DNA of 64,000 nt, taken from NCBI RefSeq assembly GCF_014193695.1, contig NZ_JACHZR010000002.1, positions 310,001-374,000 on the forward strand. The letters are read 5' to 3'. A model generated the notes under the pieces. The model was given only the letters and a program-made list of their open reading frames with translations. It did no database searches and had not been told where the DNA came from. Shown piece by piece: positions 45,329 to 55,535 of the stretch. Numbering within the stretch: the first letter of the stretch is position 1; every line of letters starts with the position of its first letter. The DNA is from Rhizobium sp. BK316 (GTDB lineage Bacteria > Pseudomonadota > Alphaproteobacteria > Rhizobiales > Rhizobiaceae). Position numbers and translations under genes: made by a program.

Positions 45329-45910
45329 ATGAGTGTGCGTGTATCCGGTAAACATATGGAAATTGGTGACTCCTTCCGTCAAAAGATCGAGGACCAAATT
45401 GGTTTGGCCGTCACGAAATACTTCGACGGGGGATATTCCGGTCAGGTGATCGTGGAAAAGTCGAATTCTCGTTTTTCCGCTGATTGCAAGCTTCATCTCG
45501 ATAGCGGCGTCGTGCTGCATGCAGCAGGCGAGGCCATGGATCCGCAGATTGCCTTTGATGCGGCATCCGAGCGTATCGAGAAGCGCCTGCGCCGCTACAA
45601 GCGGAAGCTCAAGGATCACCACTCCGGAAATCATCTGAACGGCAGCGGCTTTGCAGAAGTCGCCTACACGGTCATGGACGCGGTTCCCGATCATGAAGAC
45701 GAGGTCCCGGACGATTTCGCTCCGGCTATCGTCGCCGAAAGTACGAAGCAGCTGAAGACGATGTCCGTCGCAACCGCCGTCATGGCGCTCGACATGACCG
45801 ACGAGCCGCTTCTCCTGTTCCGCAGCCCCGGCAAAGAACAGCTCAACATCGTTTACCGTCGTCACGACGGAAATATTGGCTGGATCGATTCGGCCAATAT
45901 CAAAGGCTGA
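45329..45910 (+). CDS. hpf: Ribosome hibernation promoting factor (long form)
   Basis: A 193-aa long-form HPF that dimerises 70S ribosomes into 100S particles in stationary or starved cells. The N-terminal S30AE domain (SVRVSGKHMEIGDSFRQKIE) spans about residues 1-105. A linker follows, then the C-terminal dimerisation domain (EPLLLFRSPGKEQLNIVYRR). The ATG at 45329 starts MSVRVSG after an AAGGGA site; a longer frame adds 21 unsupported residues. It is between rpoN and ptsN, as in many proteobacteria. Confidence 0.94.
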   Translation: MSVRVSGKHMEIGDSFRQKIEDQIGLAVTKYFDGGYSGQVIVEKSNSRFSADCKLHLDSGVVLHAAGEAMDPQIAFDAASERIEKRLRRYKRKLKDHHSGNHLNGSGFAEVAYTVMDAVPDHEDEVPDDFAPAIVAESTKQLKTMSVATAVMALDMTDEPLLLFRSPGKEQLNIVYRRHDGNIGWIDSANIKG

Positions 45911-45982
45911 GATCAGGGCGAGGGAGTGGCGCAGGGCGCGGCTCCCTCGGAAGCTTGGTCTTGGCGACAGAAGGAAAAAGAA

Positions 45983-46447
45983 ATGGCATTGGCAGATTTG
46001 CTGCACCAGGATGCGATCATTCCCGCCCTCAGGGTAAATTCCAAGAAACAGTTGCTTCAGGAATTGGCAGCAAAAGCCTCCAGGACTACGGGGCTTTCCG
46101 AACGGGAAATCTTCGATGTGATCCTGCAGCGTGAACGCCTGGGCTCGACCGGCGTCGGCAACGGCATCGCCATTCCCCACGGCAAGCTCGTCAATATTCA
46201 CTCTATCGTCGGTATTTTCGCCCGGCTTGAACAGCCGGTCGATTTCGAAGCGCTGGACGACCAGCCGGTCGATCTGGTGTTCCTGCTGCTGGCGCCGGAA
46301 GGCGCCGGCGCCGATCACCTGAAGGCGCTTTCGCGCATCGCGCGCGTGCTGCGCGATCATGATCTGGTCGCCAAGCTGCGCGCGACCGACTCCGCCTCGG
46401 CGATTTATGCCTTCCTCAACGAAGAGCAGACGTCGAACGCTGCCTGA
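45983..46447 (+). CDS. ptsN: Nitrogen-PTS EIIA protein PtsN
   Basis: Phosphocarrier of the nitrogen-related PTS, a regulator of potassium, nitrogen and carbon responses, not a sugar transporter. The 154-aa EIIA(Ntr) has the phospho-acceptor His66 in GVGNGIAIPHGKL and the characteristic VFLLLAPEGAGADHLKALSRIARVL. The ATG at 45983 starts MALADLL. It is the last gene of the lptCAB-rpoN-hpf-ptsN region and ends at a terminator. Confidence 0.96.
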   Translation: MALADLLHQDAIIPALRVNSKKQLLQELAAKASRTTGLSEREIFDVILQRERLGSTGVGNGIAIPHGKLVNIHSIVGIFARLEQPVDFEALDDQPVDLVFLLLAPEGAGADHLKALSRIARVLRDHDLVAKLRATDSASAIYAFLNEEQTSNAA

Positions 46448-46470
46448 AGCTGGCGATCTATCCGGAATGC

Positions 46471-46505
46471 AAAAGGCGCCCGAGTGATCAGGCGCCTTTT
46501 TCTTG
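46471..46505. terminator. Bidirectional intrinsic terminator between ptsN and mcp
   Basis: AAAAGGCGCC and GGCGCCTTTT form a perfect 10-bp stem with a 10-nt loop, followed by TCTTG on the plus strand. The flanking A/T runs allow use by both convergent genes. Confidence 0.88.
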
Positions 46506-46520
46506 TTATGCGACCAGCAA

Positions 46521-48860
46521 TCAGAACTCTTCCCAATTGTCCTGGGCCACAGCGGCCGAGCCGCGGGACTGGGCAACGGCCCGGCGCGGTGCCGGAGCAG
46601 CGGCGCGTGGTGTCGGCGCAGCCGGTGCGCGCATCTGCTGTGCGGTGGAGCGCAGTGCTGCCGCGGCATTGCCCTGGCTGGAGACACGGAAACGGGTGAC
46701 CAGTGTTTTCAGCGTCTGAGCCTCGTCGTTCAGTGTCACGCTGGCTGCGGTGGTTTCTTCCACCATCGCGGCGTTCTGCTGCGTGACCTGATCCATCTGG
46801 TTCACGGCTTGGTTGATCTCCTTCAGGCCGACGGCCTGTTCGCTGGCCGAAGCTGAGATCTGGCGGATGAGACCGTTGATGCCCATCACCTGCTCGGCAA
46901 TCTTGTGTAGCGTCTCGCCGGCGCGCCCGACGAGATCGACGCCTTCCTTGACCTGGACGGCTGAGGTGTTGATCAGCGTCTTGATCTCCTTGGCGGCATT
47001 CGCCGAACGCTGGGCGAGTTCCCGGACTTCCTGCGCGACGACTGCAAAGCCCTTGCCGGCTTCACCGGCGCGCGCAGCCTCGACACCAGCGTTCAGAGCC
47101 AAGAGGTTCGTCTGGAAGGCGATTTCGTCGATGACGCCGATGATGCGCGAAACTTCCGTCGACGACTGTTCGATACCGTGCATGGAGGCAATCGCCTTCT
47201 GCACCACTTCACCTGATTTCTCGGCGTCTTCGCAGGCGAGATTGACGTTGTCAGCGGCCGTCCGGGCGTTCTCGGCGCTGGAATTGACCTGGGCGGTCAG
47301 CTCGTTGAGCGCTGCCGCCGTCTCTTCCAGGCTTGCCGCCTGCTGCTCGGTGCGCTTGGCAAGGTCGGAGGCGCTATTGCTGATTTCGCCCGTACCGGAG
47401 CCGATATTGACGACGCTGAGGCTCATCGTATTGATGGTTTCCTCGAGGCTTGCCAGAGCGGCATTGAAGTCTTGCTTCAGCTTGCCGTATTCGCCGGGGA
47501 ATTCCTCTGTAATGCGGTGGCCGAGATTACCCTGTGACAGTTCGGAAAGGCCTGCACCGACGATCGAGACGATGTGACGCTGCAGGTTGACCGATTGTTG
47601 GCGTTCCGATTCCGAGCGACCGCGTTCGGTTTCGGCCGCGAGGCGCTGATTGTCGGCCTCGGCTTCGAGACGCCGCGTATCGGCAAGCGCGAAGCGGAAG
47701 CCTTCGAGAGCCTTGGCGACCGAGCCGATTTCATCGGCACGGTTCTGGCCGGCAACCGTTTCGTCGTATTTTCCGTCGCTCAGCGCCTTGACGCTGGAAA
47801 CGAGGCCAGCGAGCGGACGCTGAACCAGCGAGCGGACGGCGAAGTAAAGGGCGAGCAGCACGGCGCCGAGCACGATGATGCCGTTGATGACCATCATGAA
47901 GGTCTGGTCCTGAACCGGCGCATTCATCGCCGTGTGCGGGACGTCGACCAGCACGACCCAGTTGGCGTTCAGGCCGGGAACGGCGAAGGGATAGACGACA
48001 CGGTCGAAGGGATCGAGGCCATCGAAGCTGAGGTTCTTGACGAGGCCGACCTTCATGGAGGAAAGCGCAGCCTTCACGTCAGCCGAGCCAGGATTGTCGC
48101 CATAAGGCTTCGACATCAGGTCGGGGGTCGGAGCGACGATCCAATTGCCGTTCTGGGCGATCAGCGTCACACGGCCGGAGCCGAAGGGGCGCAGCGCCTG
48201 CACCTTATCGGTGAGCGACTTCAGCGAAATATCGACGCCTTCCACGCCGATCATCTTGCCGCCGGACATGACCGGATAGGCAATCGAGGTCAGCAGCGTG
48301 GGAACGTCGGTGCCTTCGGCGAGGTAGGGCGCGGTGATCGCGCCCTTGCCGCTATCGGCAGCAAGCTTCCACCATTCGGCGGTGTAATCGTTGTCGAAGG
48401 TCGAGAACTGGATGTCGCCGGTCCTGGTCTTCGACCAGTAGGGCGTAAAGGCGCCGACCTTGTTGGTGCCTTCGTCGTTGTTGTTGGCGATTTCCGTGGT
48501 CTTGCCGTCGAAGGCGCCAAGCTGCTCGCAGAACCAGCTGCCGAAGGCGAAAGCGTTCTGTTCGAGATTGGCCTTCAAAATGCTGATGATGCCCTTGCGG
48601 TCGAGGATCTTGCCTTCATGCCCGCGTCCGACGACGCCCGACATGGTGCGGGCAGCGCTCGCGAGCTCCCCGACATTGGCTGCAATCTCATTGGCGATCG
48701 ATTTGGCTTCCGAGTTAGCCTGATCCAGCGTCAGGGTCTGGACGCGGTTACGGGTCTGGTCGATGAGGAAGAGGTTCGAAACGACAAGCACCAGTGCAAT
48801 GGCGGCGCCGGTAATGACGATGAGCTTCGCCGCAAGCGATTTCATTCTGAAAATGAACAT
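46521..48860 (-). CDS. Methyl-accepting chemotaxis protein with Cache sensor and C-terminal NWEEF tether
   Basis: A 780-aa chemoreceptor. An N-terminal helix (about residues 10-30) precedes a periplasmic double-Cache-type domain (to about residue 340), a second helix (VINGIIVLGAVLLALYFAV), HAMP, and the cytosolic signalling domain. The hairpin tip is [21 protein letters not shown]. The protein ends in NWEEF, a CheR/CheB-docking pentapeptide, after a flexible Ala/Pro/Arg-rich linker. The ATG at 48860 (MFIFRMKSL) follows a GAGGAA site; upstream in-frame codons are non-conserved. The ligand is unknown. It is convergent with ptsN. Confidence 0.94.
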   Translation of the reverse strand: MFIFRMKSLAAKLIVITGAAIALVLVVSNLFLIDQTRNRVQTLTLDQANSEAKSIANEIAANVGELASAARTMSGVVGRGHEGKILDRKGIISILKANLEQNAFAFGSWFCEQLGAFDGKTTEIANNNDEGTNKVGAFTPYWSKTRTGDIQFSTFDNDYTAEWWKLAADSGKGAITAPYLAEGTDVPTLLTSIAYPVMSGGKMIGVEGVDISLKSLTDKVQALRPFGSGRVTLIAQNGNWIVAPTPDLMSKPYGDNPGSADVKAALSSMKVGLVKNLSFDGLDPFDRVVYPFAVPGLNANWVVLVDVPHTAMNAPVQDQTFMMVINGIIVLGAVLLALYFAVRSLVQRPLAGLVSSVKALSDGKYDETVAGQNRADEIGSVAKALEGFRFALADTRRLEAEADNQRLAAETERGRSESERQQSVNLQRHIVSIVGAGLSELSQGNLGHRITEEFPGEYGKLKQDFNAALASLEETINTMSLSVVNIGSGTGEISNSASDLAKRTEQQAASLEETAAALNELTAQVNSSAENARTAADNVNLACEDAEKSGEVVQKAIASMHGIEQSSTEVSRIIGVIDEIAFQTNLLALNAGVEAARAGEAGKGFAVVAQEVRELAQRSANAAKEIKTLINTSAVQVKEGVDLVGRAGETLHKIAEQVMGINGLIRQISASASEQAVGLKEINQAVNQMDQVTQQNAAMVEETTAASVTLNDEAQTLKTLVTRFRVSSQGNAAAALRSTAQQMRAPAAPTPRAAAPAPRRAVAQSRGSAAVAQDNWEEF

Positions 48861-49101
48861 AGGTTCCTCGGGGCAAGGACGCACCGAAGGGCCATTCTCC
48901 GGCGCAGCGGGTAAGGCACGCTCTATCATGGAGCTGCCATTGGGGGTGACCGCCTCGACGATGAGCGAGGCGGTGATCGCCCGAAGGATCGCCAGAAACC
49001 TCTTAAATTTGAATGAAATTCTATATGTCTCGGCAGCAAATCCTGCACGCTGCCCCAAAATTAGGGGTCGTGTTTCATGGCCAGTTCGCAGCTGGACTGG
49101 A

Positions 49102-50001
49102 CTATATTCTGTCTGCGACCTCGGCTGCGAGCGGAATGGAGGGCTGAGCGCCCGGCTTCAGGCAAGCGAGCGAACCGGCGACCGCTGCGCGGCGCAGCGC
49201 CGAGTCGAAATCCAGCCCCTCATCGAGGCTTGCGGCGAAGTAGCCGCAGAACGTATCGCCTGCTCCGACAGTGTCGACAGGTTCGATGATCAGGCCTTGC
49301 GCGCGAGAAATCTTGCCACCCCGGATCGCGATGACCCCATCGCCGCCGAGCGTGACGATCAAGGTCTGGCCGGTTTCCGCATGCAGGCGCTCCAATGCCG
49401 CCTCGCGATCGTCGGCAGTCATGTTTTCCTGTCCCGCCAGCCGCTCGAACTCGGTCTCATTGGCAATGACGATATCGGCAAGCCGGCCGAGACGCGGGGC
49501 ATCCGGAATGAGCGGCGCAAGATTGAGAATGCTGGTGACGCCCTTGGCGCGAGAGGCGGCAAGCGCACGCTCGACCGCCTCGACCGGGACTTCGAGCTGC
49601 AGCATCAGTATGTCGCCCTCGTCCATGGCGCTGACGGCGGCCTCGGCGCTGTCGCCGTTGACTTTGCCGTTCGCACCGGGAATGACGGCGATCATGTTCT
49701 CGCCGTCGCCGCCGACGAGAATGAGGGCTATGCCGGTCGGTCCCTCGACATGGCTGACGAGGGAAAGATCAGTGCCGGCGCCATCGAGCAGTTCAAGGGC
49801 GCCCTCGGCAAAGGCATCCTTGCCGACAGCGCCCGCCATATGGACATAGCGGCCCGCGCGTCGGGCAGCGAGCGCCTGATTGGCGCCCTTGCCGCCGGCG
49901 GCCGTTGCGAAGCTGTTGCCGGCAACCGTTTCGCCGGGCTTCGGCAGGCGCTCGGTGGTGGCGATGAGGTCCATGTTGATGGAGCCGAAAACTGTGATCA
50001 T
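49102..50001 (-). CDS. rbsK: Ribokinase
   Basis: PfkB-family kinase phosphorylating ribose to ribose-5-phosphate. The 299-aa protein has the N-terminal GSINMDLIATTERLPKPGETV, the substrate Gly-Gly region AAGGKGANQALAA, and the catalytic signature VDTVGAGDTFCGYFAASL with its Asp base. The ATG at 50001 (MITVFGS) is the family start. No ribose transporter genes are adjacent. It lies downstream of rmuC with a 44-bp gap. Confidence 0.93.
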   Translation of the reverse strand: MITVFGSINMDLIATTERLPKPGETVAGNSFATAAGGKGANQALAARRAGRYVHMAGAVGKDAFAEGALELLDGAGTDLSLVSHVEGPTGIALILVGGDGENMIAVIPGANGKVNGDSAEAAVSAMDEGDILMLQLEVPVEAVERALAASRAKGVTSILNLAPLIPDAPRLGRLADIVIANETEFERLAGQENMTADDREAALERLHAETGQTLIVTLGGDGVIAIRGGKISRAQGLIIEPVDTVGAGDTFCGYFAASLDEGLDFDSALRRAAVAGSLACLKPGAQPSIPLAAEVADRI

Positions 50002-50045
50002 GGCATGTCCGTCCCTTGCTTCGGGCCGCGACACTGCCGAAGCGA

Positions 50046-51269
50046 TCACTCCTCGTCAACCACCCTGAGCTTGAGCAACCCAGTTCGGCTTTCGACCGAT
50101 TTCGCCATCGGCTCGTCCTCGCGGGCCTGTTTGCCGTCACCGCTCGCTTCAAATTCCAGCGCCTCGATCTTCGCGCCGCGCTTGGTGAGCTTGTCCGCCG
50201 AGGTAATGATCTGGTCCACGTCGCGCTGCGTCTGGGAAAAATGTCCTTGCAGCTTGCGCACGCGTTCGTCGAGCCGGCCGAGATCGTCCATGAGGAGGGC
50301 GACTTCGCCCTGGATGACGTGCGCCTGTGCCCGCATGCGCTGGTCTTTCAGAACGGCCTGGATGACCTGGATTGACAGCATCAAGAGCGAAGGCGAGACG
50401 ATGACGACACGTGCGCGGTGAGCCTTCTGCACGATCGCCTCGAAATTCTCGTGAATTTCAGCGAAGATCGATTCCGAGGGAACGAAGAGGAAAGCCGTGT
50501 CCTGCGTCTCTCCCTGGATCAGATATTTCTCGGAAATATCCTTGATATGGACTTCCATGTCTCGGCGAAACTGCTGGGCGGCAAGCTTGCCCGCATCCGG
50601 TCCGCCTGCATCGCGGATCGCGTTCCACGCTTCGAGCGGAAATTTGGCATCGATGACGAGCGGCGGTGCTCCGTTCGGCATTCGGATCGTGCAGTCCGGT
50701 CGCGAGCCGTTGGAAAGCGTCTGCTGGAAGGCATAGGCGCCCATAGGCAGGCCATCGGCGACGATCGTTTCCATGCGGGACTGGCCGAAGGCTCCGCGCG
50801 TCTGCTTGTTGGAAAGAATGGCCTGCAGCCCGACGACATCCTTGGCGAGCGTCTGGATATTGTTCTGGGCGACATCGATCACCGCCAGGCGCTCCTGCAG
50901 CTTCTGCAGGTTGTCATGCGTCGATTTGGTCTGCTCGGTCAGCGTCGAGTTCATGCGTTGCGACATGCCGTCGAGCCGCTGATTGATCGCCTGATTGAGC
51001 TCGGCCTGCCGTGCACCAAAGACTTCCGTCATGGTCGAGATGCGCCCCTGCATCTCGGCCTGAATTTTCAGAAGTTCGGCCATGCGCGCTTCGCTTTCTG
51101 CAGCGCGAAGATTGGCCTCTTCTGCCTCTTCGCGACGAATGCCGGCGCTGCGCAGCGCAAACACGATCGTCACGAGAATGATGACGGCGAGCGCACCGCC
51201 AGCGAGCGCAAGCACGCCAGGGCTCAGTATGGGCAGGGAAATGGTGAGTGAGTCGGGTGTCATGGTCAT
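50046..51269 (-). CDS. rmuC: DNA recombination protein RmuC
   Basis: A 407-aa RmuC-family protein linked to limiting inversion at short inverted repeats. One N-terminal helix (about residues 10-35) anchors it. A long coiled coil follows (about 45-170, rich in Glu/Gln/Arg/Ala), and then the RmuC nuclease-like domain with PDCTIRMPNGAPPLVIDAKFPLE and TAFLFVPSESIFAEI. The start is ambiguous between ATGs at 51269 and 51263. It is upstream of rbsK and divergent from the globin-coupled receptor. Confidence 0.93.
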   Translation of the reverse strand: MTMTPDSLTISLPILSPGVLALAGGALAVIILVTIVFALRSAGIRREEAEEANLRAAESEARMAELLKIQAEMQGRISTMTEVFGARQAELNQAINQRLDGMSQRMNSTLTEQTKSTHDNLQKLQERLAVIDVAQNNIQTLAKDVVGLQAILSNKQTRGAFGQSRMETIVADGLPMGAYAFQQTLSNGSRPDCTIRMPNGAPPLVIDAKFPLEAWNAIRDAGGPDAGKLAAQQFRRDMEVHIKDISEKYLIQGETQDTAFLFVPSESIFAEIHENFEAIVQKAHRARVVIVSPSLLMLSIQVIQAVLKDQRMRAQAHVIQGEVALLMDDLGRLDERVRKLQGHFSQTQRDVDQIITSADKLTKRGAKIEALEFEASGDGKQAREDEPMAKSVESRTGLLKLRVVDEE

Positions 51270-51461
51270 ACCACAACATAACAAAATGGCCGGCGATATC
51301 CAGATCAAAACGTGAACAGTCCACGCTGGCCTTTTCAGTGCTATCCAGCTACTTCGCTGTAACAGAAGAAAAATTAGCGATGCGTTTAACGATTGCTCAA
51401 CCATATTCGCCAAATCTGGCGTCGTTATCCCCTCCGCATTCGCGCCAGATAGAGATCGTCC

Positions 51462-52961
51462 ATGACTCCCCAGCAGACCGACAATGCCCTCAGGCAGCGC
51501 CTTGACTTCATTGAGCTTGACGATGAGGCGCGCAAGAACCTGCGGGAGCTGCGGCCGGCGATCTCGGAGCTTCTCGGCGGCGCACTAGACAAATTTTACG
51601 GCAAGCTTGCAAAGACCCCGGCTGTCGCAGGCTTTTTCTCCGACAGGGCTCATATGGGCCACGCCAAGAAGCGTCAGCAGGAGCATTGGGGCAATCTTTC
51701 TGGCGGCAATTTCGACGAGCGCTATGTGAGCGGCGTCACGGCCGTCGGCCGCACCCATGCCCGCATCGGCCTGGAGCCGCGCTGGCATATCGGCGGTTAT
51801 GCGCTTGTCATGTCGGAGCTCGTCCGCGGCCTGATGGAAAAGCAGTGGCCATCGCTCTTTGCCCGCCAGCAGGGAAAGGCGCTCGCCGAAAAGCTGACTG
51901 CCGTCATCAAGGCGGCGATGCTCGACATGGATTATTCCATCTCCGTCTATCTCCAGGCGCTCGAGGAAAAACGCCACGCGCTGGAACAAGAACGTGCCCG
52001 CTCCGAAGCCGATCAGGCGCTGGCGCTGGAACATCTGCGCCGCGGCCTCGAAGCGCTGTCGCGCGGCGATCTCGAAGCAACGCTTCCCTCGGATCTGCCC
52101 GGTAATTTTCGTGAGATGGCAGAGGATTATAACAGGGCTGTCAGCGCCCTTCGTGATTCTTTCACTTCCGTCCGCGCGACCTCCAGCTACATTCTCGAAG
52201 GTGCCGATGTGATGTCCAAGGCGACGGACGATCTCGCCTTGCGCACCGCGCAGCAGGCAGCCGGCGTCGAAGAAAGCTCGGCCGCGCTGCAGCAGCTCTC
52301 CGTCAGCGTCAGCCAGACCGCCGCCAATGCCGAGAAGGCGTCTGGCGCCGTGCGCGAAACGCAGGAGAAAGCCAAGAATTCCGGCGAACTCGTCACCAGC
52401 GCCGTTTCGGCCATGGCCGGCATCGAGAAGTCTTCCACCGAGATCGCCAAGATCATCGGCGTCATCGATGAGATCGCTTTCCAGACCAACCTGCTGGCGC
52501 TGAACGCCGGCGTCGAAGCCGCCCGTGCCGGTGATGCAGGCAAGGGCTTCGCCGTCGTCGCGCAGGAGGTTCGTCAGCTTGCCCAGCGCACGGCCGATGC
52601 CGCCAAGGAGATCAAGAACCTGATCTCTGAAAGCTCCACGCAGGTGAACGAGGGCGTCAACATCGTCAGCAGCACCGGTGAGGCGCTGAGCGACATGATC
52701 AGCCGCATCGACATCATCAACAGCTTCGTTGCAGATATCGCCGCCGCTGCGCGCGATCAGGCGACCGGCGTCAACGAGGTGAGCGTGGCGATCCGCAATA
52801 TGGACACCATCACCCAGCAGAATTCTGGCATGGTCGAGCGTACGTCCGCCGAAACCCGCAGGCTGAAGGATGAGGTCGAAAACCTCATTGAGCTGCTGCA
52901 GCGTTTCCGCGCACGCGCCGAAGGCCGTCAGGTTGCGGGTGCCGCTCGCCGCGCAGCCTGA
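51462..52961 (+). CDS. Globin-coupled methyl-accepting chemotaxis protein (HemAT-like)
   Basis: A 499-aa soluble heme-based aerotaxis receptor. Residues 1-165 form a protoglobin sensor domain with the likely heme-proximal His99 in [19 protein letters not shown] helical linker follows, and the MCP signalling domain from about 220 has [21 protein letters not shown] at the hairpin tip. No transmembrane helices are seen, so it is cytoplasmic. It lacks a C-terminal NWE(E/T)F tether, unlike the chemoreceptor at 46.5-48.9 kb. Oxygen is the expected ligand. def follows 95 bp downstream. Confidence 0.93.
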   Translation: MTPQQTDNALRQRLDFIELDDEARKNLRELRPAISELLGGALDKFYGKLAKTPAVAGFFSDRAHMGHAKKRQQEHWGNLSGGNFDERYVSGVTAVGRTHARIGLEPRWHIGGYALVMSELVRGLMEKQWPSLFARQQGKALAEKLTAVIKAAMLDMDYSISVYLQALEEKRHALEQERARSEADQALALEHLRRGLEALSRGDLEATLPSDLPGNFREMAEDYNRAVSALRDSFTSVRATSSYILEGADVMSKATDDLALRTAQQAAGVEESSAALQQLSVSVSQTAANAEKASGAVRETQEKAKNSGELVTSAVSAMAGIEKSSTEIAKIIGVIDEIAFQTNLLALNAGVEAARAGDAGKGFAVVAQEVRQLAQRTADAAKEIKNLISESSTQVNEGVNIVSSTGEALSDMISRIDIINSFVADIAAAARDQATGVNEVSVAIRNMDTITQQNSGMVERTSAETRRLKDEVENLIELLQRFRARAEGRQVAGAARRAA

Positions 52962-53056
52962 CAATCCGGACAAAAACCGGGCAGCCGCTGCAAAAAACCG
53001 CAATCCCTGCCCAGCGGATGATTCCCTAGTGTGAAAAGATGGGTTATGGGAACGCC

Positions 53057-53572
53057 ATGACCATCAAGCCACTCATCATTCTTCCCGATCCGGTTCTCCG
53101 TCAGGTTTCCAAGCCGATCGAGCGGGTCGACGCCGATCTCCAGCGGCTCTCCGACGACATGCTGGAAACCATGTACGACGCACCGGGCATCGGCCTTGCC
53201 GCGATCCAGATTGGCATTGCGCGCCGCATGCTCGTCATCGATCTGTCGAAGGAAGGCGAGGATAAGCAGCCGCTCGTCTTCATCAATCCGGAGATTGTCA
53301 GCTCCTCGGACGACCGGTCCGTCTATGAGGAAGGCTGCCTTTCCATTCCCGACTACTACGCGGAGGTCGAACGCCCCGCGAAAGTCACGGTCAAATATCT
53401 GGATCGCGAAGGCAAGGAACAGAGTGTAGAGGCCGATGGGCTTCTGGCGACCTGCCTCCAGCACGAGATCGATCACCTGAACGGCGTGCTCTTCATCGAT
53501 CATATCTCGCGGCTGAAGCGCGAAATGGTGATCAAGAAGTTTACCAAGGCTTCCAAGTCCAAGGCACTCTAA
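53057..53572 (+). CDS. def: Peptide deformylase
   Basis: Metal-dependent enzyme that removes the N-formyl group of nascent proteins. The 171-aa protein has motif I GIGLAAIQ (Ile replaces the more common Pro/Val before Gln), motif [10 protein letters not shown] with the metal Cys, and motif III QHEIDHL with two His and the catalytic Glu. The ATG at 53057 starts MTIKPLI; an earlier in-frame ATG at 53039 is less likely. It leads def-fmt-truA. Confidence 0.96.
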   Translation: MTIKPLIILPDPVLRQVSKPIERVDADLQRLSDDMLETMYDAPGIGLAAIQIGIARRMLVIDLSKEGEDKQPLVFINPEIVSSSDDRSVYEEGCLSIPDYYAEVERPAKVTVKYLDREGKEQSVEADGLLATCLQHEIDHLNGVLFIDHISRLKREMVIKKFTKASKSKAL

Positions 53573-53669
53573 GCGGGCTGGCAGCGGCATGTACGAAAGA
53601 CTTCGAGCGGGCTTTATTATGAGCCGGCAAACCCGTTTGGAGACGGTGATCCTCAATTGGTGAGATAGA

Positions 53670-54605
53670 ATGTCTCTTCGTATCGTTTTTATGGGAACGC
53701 CCGAGTTTTCCGTCCCGACGCTGCGCCTGCTTGTGGAGGCCGGCCACCAGATCGTTGCCGTCTATACCCAGCCGCCGCGGCCCGGTGGACGACGCGGGCT
53801 CGACCTCCAGAAATCGCCGGTACACCAGGCGGCTGAGCTGTTCGGCCTGCCGGTCTTTACGCCGGTCAATTTCAAAGACCCCGAAGAGCGTGAACGTTTC
53901 CGCGCGCTCGGCGCCGATGTCGGCGTCGTCGTCGCTTACGGCCTGCTGCTGCCGGAAGCAATCCTGACCGGCACGCGTTACGGCTGCTATAACGGTCACG
54001 CTTCGCTGCTGCCGCGCTGGCGCGGTGCTGCGCCCATCCAGCGGGCGATCATGGCCGGCGATGAAAAGACCGGCATGATGGTCATGAATATGGACAAGGG
54101 TCTCGATACCGGCGACGTCGCGCTCACCCGCGAAGTTGAGATCGGCCCGAACATGACAGCGGGCGAACTGCACGACAGACTGATGCATGTTGGCGCAAAG
54201 GCGATGGCCGAGGCCATGGTCAAGCTGGAGATGGACGATCTGCCGCTCACCCCCCAGCCGGCCGAAGGCGTGCTCTACGCCGCCAAGATCGACAAGGCAG
54301 AAACACGCATCGATTTCAGCCGCGACGCCAAAGACGTTCACAATCATATCCGAGGCCTCGCGCCCTTCCCGGGCGCCTGGTTCGAACTCGAGATCAACGG
54401 TAAAGCTGAGCGCGTGAAGGTGCTCGGTTCCGAACTTACGGCGGGTGAGGGTACGGCCGGTACACTTCTGACCGACGATCTCGTGGTTGCCTGCGGAGCG
54501 GGCGCTATCCGCCTTACAAAGCTGCAGAAGGCCGGTGGCAAACCGCTCGCCGCCGGCGACTTCCTTCATGGTACGCCGCTTGCCGCGGGCACGAGGCTCG
54601 CCTGA
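53670..54605 (+). CDS. fmt: Methionyl-tRNA formyltransferase
   Basis: Formylates Met-tRNA-fMet. The 311-aa protein has [15 protein letters not shown] at the start, the formyl-donor region [19 protein letters not shown], and the C-terminal OB-like domain beginning near [15 protein letters not shown]. Its stop shares one base with the truA start (TGATG), so the two are coupled. It follows def by 97 bp, the normal pairing. Confidence 0.97.
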   Translation: MSLRIVFMGTPEFSVPTLRLLVEAGHQIVAVYTQPPRPGGRRGLDLQKSPVHQAAELFGLPVFTPVNFKDPEERERFRALGADVGVVVAYGLLLPEAILTGTRYGCYNGHASLLPRWRGAAPIQRAIMAGDEKTGMMVMNMDKGLDTGDVALTREVEIGPNMTAGELHDRLMHVGAKAMAEAMVKLEMDDLPLTPQPAEGVLYAAKIDKAETRIDFSRDAKDVHNHIRGLAPFPGAWFELEINGKAERVKVLGSELTAGEGTAGTLLTDDLVVACGAGAIRLTKLQKAGGKPLAAGDFLHGTPLAAGTRLA

Positions 54606-55411
54606 TGCCGCGATACCGCATGATCGTCGAATATGACGGCGGCCCTTATGTCGGCTGGCAGCGGCAGGACAACGGGCCGTCGGTGCAGGGCGCGATCGAA
54701 AAGGCCATCTTTTCGGCAAGTGGCGATACCGTTTCTATTCGTGGTGCGGGGCGCACCGATTCAGGCGTGCATGGCATGGGGCAAGTCATCCATGCCGATC
54801 TTTCGAAGGACTGGTCGCCTTTCAAGCTTCAGAATGCGCTGAATGCCCATCTGAAGCTTGCTCGCGAGAAGGTGGCGATCCTCAGTGTCGAGGTGACGAG
54901 CGAATTCTTCGATGCCCGCTTTTCCGCACTCCGCCGGCACTATCTCTATCGCATCATCAGCCGACGCGCGCCGCTGGCGCTGGAGGCGGGCAAGGCATGG
55001 TGGGTGCCGAAGGTGCTGGATCACGAGGTCATGCATGCCGCAGCCCAGACGCTCGTCGGCAAGCACGATTTCTCGACGTTCCGTTCGGCCCACTGCCAGG
55101 CAAACAGTCCGGTGCGCACGCTCGACCGGCTGGACGTGACCCGCAATGGCGAACTGATCGAGATCCGCGCCACCGCCCAGAGCTTCCTGCACAATCAGAT
55201 CCGCTCCTTCGCCGGAACGCTGAAGCTGGCGGGTGAAGGCAAGTGGACGTCAGATGATGTGCGCGCGGCACTGGACGCTCGTGATCGCAAAGCCTGCGGT
55301 CCCGTGGCGCCGCCGGACGGGCTCTATTTCATGCAGGTGGATTATCCCGAGGTGATCACCGATCGCCGCAAACCGATGGATGAAAACGATGACGGTGACG
55401 ATCTGTCGTAA
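54605..55411 (+). CDS. truA: tRNA pseudouridine synthase A
   Basis: Isomerises U38-40 in tRNA anticodon stem-loops. The 268-aa protein starts [21 protein letters not shown] and has the catalytic Asp in [14 protein letters not shown] near residue 56, plus the later [12 protein letters not shown] and [14 protein letters not shown]. The C-terminal tail is acidic (ENDDGDDLS). An arsC remnant begins inside the truA end, at 55389. Confidence 0.97.
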   Translation: MPRYRMIVEYDGGPYVGWQRQDNGPSVQGAIEKAIFSASGDTVSIRGAGRTDSGVHGMGQVIHADLSKDWSPFKLQNALNAHLKLAREKVAILSVEVTSEFFDARFSALRRHYLYRIISRRAPLALEAGKAWWVPKVLDHEVMHAAAQTLVGKHDFSTFRSAHCQANSPVRTLDRLDVTRNGELIEIRATAQSFLHNQIRSFAGTLKLAGEGKWTSDDVRAALDARDRKACGPVAPPDGLYFMQVDYPEVITDRRKPMDENDDGDDLS

Positions 55412-55535
55412 TCCGGCCTGCGGCACGTCGCGCAACACGCTGGCCGTGATCTGCTTGCCCGGCGAAGAAACCGCGAAGTGATCGAATATCTGAAGACGCT
55501 GCCGACGCGATGCCAAAGGCGTCAATCCTCGCTGA
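55389..55535 (+). pseudogene. Degraded arsenate reductase (ArsC family) remnant
   Basis: ATG at 55389 begins [19 protein letters not shown], the typical N-terminus of glutaredoxin-type ArsC, with the catalytic Cys-Gly-Thr-Ser-Arg motif intact. The frame then degenerates and stops at 55481 after 30 codons. A shifted frame from about 55478 reads EVIEYLKTLPTR, matching the next ArsC segment. The rest (about 80 aa) is missing. The start overlaps the end of truA, so the original gene was in the def-fmt-truA unit. Confidence 0.7.
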
